Below the pieces are notes generated by a model. It was not told the origin of the DNA, searched no databases, and was given only the letters and a program-made list of their open reading frames with translations. Source: Diplosphaera chodatii (lineage: Eukaryota; Chlorophyta; Trebouxiophyceae; Prasiolales; Stichococcaceae). From it: DNA of 64,000 bases. The position numbers were made by a program, and so were the translations under genes. Below, in pieces: positions 24,501 through 34,600 of the stretch. Every line of letters begins with the position of its first letter. The first letter of the stretch is position 1. The stretch spans positions 2,294,001-2,358,000 of the forward strand of contig JAALGY010000008.1 in the NCBI GenBank assembly GCA_032358165.1, written 5' to 3'.

Positions 24501-27136
24501 CATGACGCGCCTGGCGAGCAGCGCACCTTGCTCACACCACCAGCATGTTCATCACTGCCTGATCCGACGTGACATGTGTTGAGCCCTGCGGCATGCTGAC
24601 ACACATGCTGCAGCAGGCAGTGAGATTCCATGGCAGTGCCTGTGGCTGATGGTTTGGCGTGTATGGTCGCAGACGATGCCAGATCCGGGGCCGCCGAACG
24701 GTGCGGCGCAGGGACGGTGGCGCTTCCGGCCGCCCTGCACCAACACCGGGCCGCTGGCCGTTGGCAGCCCGTTCCTGGGCAACAAGGGCTGCACCACGCC
24801 GCCGGGCGGCATCTACACGCCGCCAATGCGGTGACTGACAACCCATAAGACTGTATGCAGAAGAGCAGATGATCCTGCAAGTTTGCCCTTGAAGACGCCA
24901 TCACATATGATGGTCGTCCCGATATCTGCAGGGAGGTCATGTCGGAGATCGTGGGCTGCAACACGACGGCCGGCGCCGCCAACGGCATGACGTCCGGCGA
25001 CGGCCCCCCGCTGCACGCCGGCTGCATGTACCGCAACCCAACCATCGAGTACATCTGGCCCGAGAACGTGCCGGGCGCGCCCATCGTCGAAAACAACTTC
25101 CAGGGTGCGTCTCTGCGGCTGCCTGCATGCTATACTCCTGCAGTACGACCCTCGGCCACCTTGCTTGGCATGCGCTCTGGTATGATCAGCACCAACCTCA
25201 AGTACACCAGCAGAGGCTTGGCAGCAGGTTATCAGCAGCTCTTCATCAGTACATCACGGCCATGCAGTAGATGGGCAAAGCACGGCGCCACATCTGTTGC
25301 ACTCCAGCCAGGAGGGGGCGGGAGATCATCGCAAGCGGTGACACGCTGGTCCTTCCGTTTTGTGCAGTGATCCCCTTCCTGGTGCGAGGCGGCTACACCT
25401 CCGCCAAGGGCACGCTGGTGAAGGGCCTCGACCCCTGGCCCAGCAATGCGCTGGCGCCGACGTCCTGCGCAGCGCCCACCATCTCCATCCCCCAGACGTT
25501 CACAGCCACCTCGGGTGCGCCTACCTCCGTCTGCCTGCTGCACAGCAGGCGCCACACACGCTCGCGTCCTGCGAGCCCGCCGCCTGGGGCAGTGTGGGCG
25601 AGCGGCATGGCAATCAGCGCTGCCCTCGCCCTGCCTGAGCCAGCGTTTTACTGGACAGTGCTGCCCCTCTTGTACCGCAGGCGGAGCGGTCGCGCTGTCC
25701 GCCACCGTCACCGGCCCCTCCGGCCCCTTCACCTACCACTGGACACCGCTGGGCGTGGGCGGCGGCCGGTCGGCCGACGACACGCTGCTCTCTGCTACCT
25801 TCACCAACGTGACGGCGGACGACGCGACCAGCAGCAGCACCTCCTACGCCCTCACTGTCACCAACCAGTGCCTCACCACGAGCAGCGCCAACACCACGGT
25901 CTCCGTCGTCGCGCCCGCGGCCGCGGCGGGCGGCGGCGCGGCGGGCGGCAACGGCACAGCCGCGGCCGGCAAGGACGTCCTGCTGGCCATCCCAGACGCC
26001 ACGTTTGGAAGCGGTGAGTGAGCGCCCTCTGCCCTGTATGCTGTATTGCAGGCAGTGTCCATTACATGTGTTGTGTTGCTGAGGCTATACATCACATGTC
26101 CCAACCTCAGACACGAAGGGTTCTGCTGGCTGCGCCTACGAGCAGTGCTGCAGCAGCTCACTTGCAGTTGGAACCCACCAGCAAGCTTGCGCAGCCAGCA
26201 GGCAGGATTCCCGTGTCTGCTCAGGCACGACAAGTGCCAGCCTCACCGCGAAGCTGTCCGCCGGGACGGGCACATTTGCTTGGACACTGCCGGCTGCGCT
26301 CACGAACAAGGTGCAGACGCCGCTCGCTACGGTCGCAACGAACAGCTCCAGGCAAGTGAAAAATCCATCAACCAAGCTCTTCACGTCCACAAAAAAGCAG
26401 TTTGTGAAGCAATAAGCAATTACACCAAAAAGCGATTACCATCAAGAGGCTCTCATCATCCACAACAAGCTGTCTTCATCCACTCCAAACGAACATGACC
26501 TTACAGTCGTTGAGTCAGGAGTTTCAATTCTCTACTCCCGAAACTACAGGGTGACCTTCACGGTGCCCGTCATCCCGCTGGGCACCCTGGCCTCCTCCAA
26601 GTACAACGTGACCGTGACGGGCGGCAGCAGCGACCCGGGCACCGCCCAGGTGACCGTCACGCCGCCGCCGGACCAGCCCAGCATCACCGCCATCGCCTTC
26701 CGCTGCGACAAGCACCGCATGACGTTGACGGGCGCCTCCAACGTCAACAACCCCGCCCTGAACCTCATCCTGCAACCGTACACCGACAACTCTGGGAAGG
26801 TGGGTCTCGACGGCTCGCCCTCTCCTTGAGCCGCTTGTCGTGTGTGGGCACATATCAAACGTCAAACTCGCCCGTCGCCTCATCAAGGTTCGCTGCGTGC
26901 AGCAGCAAACCGCTGGTTTGTGTTGGTCACTGCAGCTGTTCGACCCCACGTCCATCGGCAACACGTTCACGAACGGCGGTGGCGGCGCCTACACCCTGAC
27001 GATCGAGCCGGTGCCGCTGCCGAGCATGACGAGCGCCTCGCTGTTTGCGGTGTCCAGCCTCGGCGCCAAGACCCCCGCACAGAAGGTCACCACCGCCCAG
27101 GTCAAGGCCTCGGGCTCGACCGCCTGCACCATCTAA
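21541..27136 (+). CDS. Large secreted protein 2, paralogue of secreted protein 1
   Basis: 844 aa, 17 exons: 21541-21651, 21757-21828, 21974-22177, 22340-22475, 22649-22720, 23008-23162, 23460-23552, 23754-23858, 24036-24140, 24386-24478, 24673-24830, 24932-25104, 25368-25514, 25681-26013, 26225-26351, 26550-26799, 26936-27136. A signal peptide (about 1-26) and a short linker ending RKLLQ precede the same domain order as secreted protein 1, with LDDRFCVDPDNPTIR, VGDYVTYAGVL, FTYHWTPLGVGGG and a matching C-terminus (CTI-stop). The Ig-like domain has an Ala/Gly-rich insert. Intron 9 (GAG|GCGCGT) and intron 15 (CAG|GCAAGT) have GC donors. Introns 3 and 15 are absent from the paralogue, and intron 11 lies 7 codons from its counterpart. 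Function unknown; extracellular or wall-associated by inference. Confidence 0.88.
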
Positions 27137-27880
27137 GCTCCGGCGGACGGGTGGTGTACCCAGCAGTGAGCAGCCCACATGCAAACCTAGAGAACACTTA
27201 GTGCAAGGCAACCTCCAGGATGTTTCAGTTGGGAACCCCAAGGACCTTTGCATGTGCTGCCTGTTTTCTAGGTAGCTATAGATGTACTTGTGCAAGACGG
27301 TCCTGGCATACTGCTGCCCACTGCTATGCTATACAGCACCTGCATGAAGGTTGTGCTCAGTAGTGTAGCTAGTCTAGTGTTGATGCTGTGAAGTGCCTCT
27401 CACTGTGCGTGGCATGGATGCTGTTGCTTAGTAATCCCTTGAAACCGCCCTACTGCTGGCACCCTGCCTAGCCAGTCTGCTGGGAATCACCCCTCGATCT
27501 CATGTCCCTTGGTTGTGCCTGCACATGCTGCTCGCATGCATGTGCTACCCCGGCGAATGTTCCGCTTTGATATATAACACACTTTGCAGCTTTCATAGCT
27601 GACACATCTGCAAACCATGCTGCTTGAGTTCAGTTGACCGCAAGCATCCTGGTGTTGCGCACGCATAGCTCATAGCTGGTGCTTGAGCGTCAGCACATGC
27701 CTCACATCCGTTTCGCTACCGCAGCATCTTGTTCGTCCCGGTGCTATGGATCAGACATCCTCAGACGTGCACGGGGTGCACATGTGCAGGCGCATTGCGC
27801 TGCAGCGCCGCCGTGCTGCACCGCATGTCAGGCGTGCTGGAGTAGTGCAGACCAATGCAGACAGCAGGGTACGGCTGCGC
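27137..27880. other. Spacer before the predicted plastid protein gene
   Basis: No complete gene. TATATAA at 27571-27577 is a good TATA-box candidate. The reading frame of the next gene is open upstream to about 27683 and has an earlier in-frame ATG at 27746. A short upstream frame begins with the ATG near 27617 and ends after seven codons including the stop, before the main start. Confidence 0.45.
27571..27577 (+). promoter_or_regulatory. TATA box candidate for the plastid-protein gene
   Basis: TATATAA in an otherwise GC-rich flank, 310 bases before the chosen ATG (27881) and 175 before the alternative ATG (27746). The spacing to the alternative start would give a more usual 5' leader, which keeps the choice of start open. 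Confidence 0.4.
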
Positions 27881-30687
27881 ATGGCAGCGGCTAGGTGTGC
27901 TGTTGCAGCTGGCAACTGCGGGCTGTTCCTCCGTCGCAGCCGGCCTCGGCTCCCGGCGACATGCTCTGCAGCGGCACGGCGTAGCAGCTACAGCGTGGCC
28001 ACGTCACAGCGCACAGACTCAGCCGATCCCAGCAGCTGCGTGCAGGCAGGCACAGCCTTTCAGCAGCACACCGCTGAACAACAGCAGAATGGGCCGGCAG
28101 CAGCTGACACCACCCTCCCCAGGCGGGCGGCATTGGCCGCCATGGTTGCAGCACCACTGGCAGTCCTGCAGCACCCGCAGGTTTGCGAGGCAGTACAGAC
28201 ACCAACACGTGCAGTCGCTCAGCCGATGGCAGGCACAGGCTGCTGCGTGGTTCAAGGTTCCCCGGCCGGCGGCAGGTAGCGCGGCAGTGCACAGGAGACT
28301 GTTGCCGCTCTTCTATCATGAATGTACGGCGTTGTGCTGTGCTGCAGGCAGCTGCTGCGGCAACCGTGAAGGCCAGCAACGGACTGCTCATCCCGCCGCA
28401 GCCCAGCCTGCTGGACGTTTTCACGGGCGGCGGAGACAGGCTGCCCCCGGCCGTGAGCGCTTCCCAGAGCTCAGCCTCAGTGCCATGCATGCGACCAACA
28501 CTTCTGATGCAGCAGCGTATGCGAAGTTGCTGACCTGGCATCAATTCACATCAGGCAGCGCCGGCTGCTCAGTCCACCGGTCAGTCCAGCGGTGCCAACC
28601 GCCTTTCTTGATGCACCGCTGGGTTGGATGCTGTGTGCAATCCAAGGCGTTCCCTGATGCGCAGGTGCGCTTCCCCAGGCGCACGCTGGCGCAGCGCTTC
28701 GCCGTCCTGCTGATGCAAAGCTGCTACAGGGCGGCAGATGCGCTGGACTTCATACCCATGGTGCGTGCCACGGCACCCACCATGCGCTGTTCTCAAAGGT
28801 TGTGACACCAGAGGCAGGGGGTAACGACCTGTTACGACCGACCTGCCGCTGGGGCTGGCAGCTGATGACCGCGGCGGCTTGTCTCAGCCCCGTCTTTCTG
28901 CATCTTCAGTGCCGCTGCTCCGTGCTGCTGGCAGGACGAGTTCCAGGTGCGGTTTTGGAAGCTGCGGCAGGGGGCATACGCAGATTACTTGGACGCGTAC
29001 TCCGGCCTGCAGATTCGGCAGGCACGCGAATCACACCCGCTCCCTTGTTGTTTAATACCATACACACACGTGTGCTCCTGTTTGGCATGCAGCCGGCTTC
29101 CCCTGCGCTGTGTGCCGCAGCACGAAACCTGTCACACTCCCACCGCATCACCACTGCATCCCTCTGGTTTTGCCGTGCCCTGCACTACCATCTCGCCTCT
29201 TGCAGCCCTTTTCGACAAGCGCCGTCATCACTATGTGCTGTGCTGCAGGGCAACTTGGCCGACCCGCTGTACTTCGACTTCATCTCATATGCGCAGTTTG
29301 CAACAGTCTCCTCAGCCATGGAGTCTGGCCGCCAGGAGTTCGAGGTGCACAGTTTCCAGCTACGGTGCTCAGGATGCAGCCCCATTCAGGCTGTCAGTGC
29401 AGATGCGGCGCCCTTTTTATATGCCATAGGTGTAGCGATCCAGCATGACAGGTGGTGCGGCATGCCAGCGCCTGCCGATGCTGCCCGTCACCACCGCAGG
29501 AGTACTGCGAAGACTGTGACACGCGGTACCGCACGGTCAAGCGGGATGCTAGCCTCGCCAACAACCGGGACCTGCCGGGAGCATTCCAGGCATGTCAGTT
29601 GCAGTCGCAGCCACCTCAGCTACGGCCCAGCTGTGCATGCAGGCAATGGTGTTGTTAGTGTCGGAACGTGAGCCCTCCGACGCGCCGCTGATCTGCCATG
29701 CAGAGTGTGGCTGGCGACAGGATCTACTCCGCACTTCGTGATGGCTTTCCCAGTGCTGCCGGCGAGGTGACGCATCATACACGTCGTTCACTGCACACCT
29801 CTGTGAGCAAGGCAGCTGTGTGCTGCGATGGTGGCAGCGCACTGCCCAGCATGGGCAGCCGCACACACAGCTCACCTTCTCAGGCCAGCACCTGGTAAGG
29901 TCAAAAATTAAAAAATTGAAATTGTCAGGTCGTCCCCAGCTAGCGCGCTGCAGATGCGTGAGTGCATGTTGGTGCAGCTGGAGCAGTTTGGCGGTCCGGC
30001 CCCCGCCGAAGTTGGAGCCACCCTGGAGCAGTTGGCTGCAGGCGCCGCCGCCATCACCAGCATCTTCGTCAGCAAGGGCTTTGCCAGTAAGGTGGGGCGC
30101 TTCCAGACACTGATCGCCTCTTGCAGGTTTCCTGGTTTTCCAGGTACTCTGCACCGTGTCTGGCCCCGCATCATGTCAGCTTGTCACACCTAGCCATCAT
30201 GTGCAGCCAGCTGGAGAGCGGTGCTGCAGGGTGGGGTGGTGGACGTGCAGCAGAGCGGCGGCGGCGGCGCATTCACCGTGCGGCTGGAAGCGCCCGCGAA
30301 TCTGTGGGGTGCGCACTCTGCAGCAGCCATGTGCCGGCAGCCGGGTGCCCCGCGCAGCTCTGCCCTGCAGCAGGCACCGGCCTCCTGCGTTTTGGGTGTC
30401 TGCCGGCTTGACCCGGCGAGCACTGCTCGTACGCCGACGCTGCGCAGTTGTGTACTCTTTTGTACAGTTCCACCGCAGTCACCCTTCACACTGTCAGAGC
30501 ACTGAATGGGCGGCACCGCCAACCCACCGCAGGGTCGGCGGCGCTGGCGGCGCAGCGCTGCAGCGTCGTGAACGCGTACGACGCCTTCGCCGTCGGCGGC
30601 TGGCTGCGCGCCAGCGGCGTCGAGGGCGCCTCGTACGTCTTCACCCGGACGGACGCCGCCACGGAGACGCGGTGGACTATCAGATGA
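27881..30687 (+). CDS. Predicted plastid (thylakoid-targeted) protein of unknown function
   Basis: 402 aa, ten exons: 27881-28180, 28348-28452, 28665-28760, 28935-29021, 29249-29344, 29500-29589, 29704-29766, 29954-30091, 30230-30308, 30533-30687. The first 100 residues are Ala/Arg/Ser-rich like a chloroplast transit peptide and end in LPRRAALAAMVAAPLAV, a twin-Arg followed by a hydrophobic stretch, as in Tat-dependent lumen targeting. The mature part is helical, with FAVLLMQSCYRAADALDFIP, ADPLYFDFISYAQFATV, a CEDC motif and AGDRIYSALRDGF; it ends with VVNAYDAFAVGGWLRASG and a short beta-rich tail. It reads like a conserved plant/algal plastid protein, but I cannot name the family. Introns 4 (CAG|GCACGC) and 6 (CAG|GCATGT) appear to have GC donors. 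An upstream ATG at 27746 would add 45 residues; 27881 was preferred because it gives a typical transit peptide. Confidence 0.78.
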
Positions 30688-31610
30688 GGCGTGGGCGGGC
30701 GGACTTCCCCCCAGATGCCGGCAGCGAGACTGCAACACATGGTGCATATGCCATCCTTGCATCAAGGCCCGCGTGTGGGTTATGCTGCCTGTCTGGGCAT
30801 CAGATTTTAGTTGGTACTGGAGTGCATCCAGGCACTGCATACAAGTGGCGGGCAATGCCACAGGGTTCCGGTATAATCTGGGCGGTGGCCTGGCTGGTCA
30901 CATCAGGAAACTGCAGTATGTTGCGGTTGGTTGCAAGTTCACCGCGAAGAAATTTTGCACTGTCAGTGTTGCTGGCATTCGGCTGGCAGTGAAATACTGG
31001 ACTAGAATTGAACTGGCCTAGACAGATTGATGGAACAGTACCGTATGCTGCACACAGCACTGATATTGATTGCGTTCATGGCACAAGATGTAGCTGGCGT
31101 GTCGATGGACCCCAGTGACGCACAGCAGATCGGGGTGTTCAACTTACAAGGTATTGGCAGACTTGAGAAAACCAGCAGCAAAGAAAGGATGTATTAATCC
31201 CGCAGCGGTCGATGCGCTACAACGCTGTCCAAATGCAGCAACGAATTGCAGCAAGGCACCAATGCTTCTCAAGTACTGTGGATCAAGCACTGCGATCCAT
31301 CTGTCAAAAGAGCCATCGTCACTGGGCCAAATGGCAAGCGGCACAGTCAAGGGGACTGCAGTGCGGGCTGCACTGACGAACTAAGGAAGATCTATCACTA
31401 CTATGCAACATGAAAAGTCCTTCAATCTTCCGGCCAGAGCTATGGATTCGTTCCGCTGCCTTCACAGCTATGCAGCAACTGTCGGCGCGCGGCACATCGG
31501 TGCGTGCCGCGAGTAGCACCTGCCAGTGACCACGCAGTGGCCAACGGCACGCTGAGCAGACCTGCCGCAGGGCTGGCAGACCGGGCTGCTGCGGGGCCTC
31601 CAAGCGGCGC
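30688..31610. other. Convergent 3' spacer
   Basis: Region between the stop codons of the plastid-protein gene (plus) and the YSL transporter (minus), so it should hold both 3' untranslated regions. It is less GC-rich than the flanking genes. No coding exon, repeat or clear polyadenylation signal was recognised. Confidence 0.5.
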
Positions 31611-34600
31611 TCACAGGTCCACGTTGGCAGCCTTGAAGAAGGCCATGCACAGCGGCCGGCTGGCGTGCGCGATGCCCAGGATGCCCAGCTGCAGGGCACA
31701 GCACAGAAAGGCATCAGCCACGGACATAAAGTGCGCATCCCGCCGCCCTGACGATGTCGCCAGCGGCAGTCTTACAGCGTTGTCCACATCAGCACCTCCA
31801 CCAGACAGTCGCACGCAACCCGAGCACAGCAGCTGCCAGCAGAGCCCCCGCAAGGACGCCGCAATCTGCAGAGTGCGAGGCGACACATGTTCCGGTGCCG
31901 GGTCTGGTGCAGGGGATCAGGGTGCGCACCGGCAGCTGCCACAGGCCGTCGCCGACCAGCAGGCCCGCGCCGGCGGGGATGCCCAGCAGCGCCGCCCGCA
32001 CCGGGTTGGCAATGCGCCTGCGATGATGCAGCATCCACATCAGTACATGTTGGTGAGGGTCGATGAGCTAGGAGCACTGAACGCTCAAGTGGAGCATCGC
32101 ACTGCTGGTCCCAGCCCGCAGTCAGCTGGCCCCAGCCCGCAGTCAGCTGGCCCCAGAGGCTTGTGCATCGGCAACTGGTCACGTTTGTTGAGTGAGCAAG
32201 GTGCTCCTGTGCGAGCATTGACTTCCCAGGCAAGCGCAAGCGCAGCGTTCCACTGCCTGGGAGGATCTACTTTCTGGAGAGAACATGGTTGACGTTCAGC
32301 AGAGTCGGGCGCCGGAGTTCCGCACCAGATGAGCATGATCGCGCCGCCCATGCAGAAGTCGATGGCGATGGGCGCGCCGATGAAGAAGGGGATGGACACC
32401 GCGCTGGGCAGGGGCACGAACTTCTTGTACGCGCCCGGCACGAGGAAGTCCTTGATCAGGTTGACCGCGATCGCGGCGCCCACCAGCCCGGCTGCACCAA
32501 GGGGCAGAAAGAGGCGTCAGAAGGAACATGTCGTGTCGCCCAGGCCGCCACGACAGCACCGCCATCACGCCCAATGATCAGTGTCCCAGCTCAGGACAGC
32601 AGCCAATCAGCTTCACGACCCAAACTGGGCAGGAGCTGGACGATCACCCGGTGTCACAGAGCAACATGTGAGGAATGTGCGGCAGCGCTTCCTGGTGGTG
32701 ATCAGTCGCGCACCGCCGATGGCGAGGCAGTAGTCGGGGAGGTCGTGGAAGCCGTTGGCGGACACGACCGACATGAGGCGGTACACCGTGGCGAACGGCA
32801 CGCTGTACTGCGTGTTGGGCACGCCGATGGGGAAGCTGGTGGTGTAGAACTTGTAGATGCCGGGGGCGACCAGGACGCCGAAGAACGCGCCGCCCAGCTG
32901 CGACACGAACAGCGCCTTGGGCGACGCCAGCGTGTAGTAGCCCGTCTTGAAGTCCTGCGGTGGGTGCGGACATAGGTTGTAGGACTTGCTGCATCGAACT
33001 CTCTGCTATCTGCAGATTGAGTGCGCGAACAGCAACTGCTGCTCACCGAGCAGTTGCTGGCATTCAGCTCGGGCGCGCAGCATGTCATGCGCAGGCACAC
33101 AGCGCCAGCGGCAAGCCTATCTTACAACACAACACCATACACAGATCGGGCCTCAAGAGTTGGTAGCGCCTCAAGAGTTGGTAGAGGGCTCACGAGGATG
33201 ACATCCTCTACCAACTACGTCAGCACGGGCGCTGCCGGGGCAAGGCAGCAGGGCGGACCTGCATGAGCACGGCGGCCTGCGACACGGCGGCGACCACGAC
33301 GCCGCAGATGGCGAGGCCCGCGATGACGCCGCCGTTGGCGGTGCCCGCCCATGCCGAGAAGATGAAGATGGCGAACTGGCCGTACACGCTGCAGGGGCAG
33401 GGCAAACCAACGATGAATGCATGTAACAAGTGAAGTGGCTTTGCTACTGGACCATGATATCGGATGTGGCAGCACTTGGGACAGAGAACGCACAGAACCC
33501 GATGCTGGTTGCCAGTAAACAAGGTGTGGTAGTGCCACAGGGCAGCCGCTGCCTATCCTGTGCACCTGTAGTTGTCCTGGTCAGTGAGGCCCGCGGCGTA
33601 GGCGTTGGCCAGCGCGAAGAACGGCACGAACAGGTATGCGACGATCAGGTAGTACCTGCATGAGAGGCGCACAGTATGTTGAGCATGGCCGTGCATCTCA
33701 TACAATGCTCTGCTCTCGGCAGTGGCCGCAGACTGGGGAATATTGCCATATACCATGCTTGATCAGTCTTCCCCCGCCACAGCCTGAAGCCGTTGCAGCC
33801 TGAGGTGCATACAGGGAGCACAGCGCAGGCGTCAGCAGACTCCGCATCAAGAGCACGTGAAGTCAGGTCTCACCACTTGGCGGGCGGGTAGATGTGGGGG
33901 ATGGCGATGCAGCCGACGACCAGGCAGAAGATGTAGCCGCCCAGCGCGATGCCCCTGCGGTCGTGCAGGGCAGCTTTCAAATCAGGTCCCTTGGCTGCAG
34001 GAAAAACACATACAATATGCGGAGCGCGTGCCGGCAGGCGATTGGGCCTGCCGGTGCAGGCCGCCAGGGACAGACGGGCACTGGGTGCTGCAGCGCAGCC
34101 ACGCCGCTCGGTGCACCGGCTGCAGCGGCTGCAGCAGTGTTACTTCCCCCTGCCTCCTGTACACCTTCAGCAGCGAAACAGGCGTGCCTGTGCGTGTGAC
34201 GGCCGCGCACCAGTGGATGTCGTCCTTCATGAACACGCGCTTCCGCAGCCGCCGCTCCTCGGGCGTCTCCCGCTGCGTCAGGCCCAGGCTCAGCGGGTCC
34301 TCCACCGCCTGGGGGCGCAATTTGAATGTTCAACCGACAGGGACCACCGTCGAGACATCTGAGACCAGTATACATAGGGTGCCACACATCTGTGTTCGGG
34401 CTAGGAAGCGCAGAGTGCCTGCTGGGCAGGCCCCTGCGGCTGACACGGCAGCTGTCGGCATGGCATGCTGCCGGCCACCAGCCTGCAAAGCACACGCTGG
34501 GTGCAGGCAGCTGCAGTCAGCGCGGCCGTTGCTGTGCGACAGCTTTCCTTTGCCCTTCACACAGAGTGCCAAGTGAAAGGGAGGGTCCCACCTTCTCCTC

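Noticed and set aside
23822..25096. 424-codon open frame on the minus strand
   Set aside because: It lies antisense to several well-supported exons of secreted protein 2; long antisense frames are expected at this GC content, and it has no recognisable domain.
31700..31929. Reading the penultimate YSL exon through to a hydrophobic ALLAAAVLGLRATV segment
   Set aside because: The read-through ends in a stop, and the GTGCGC donor after GDGLWQLP joins in phase to LGILGIAHASRPLCM, which matches the expected YSL C-terminus.
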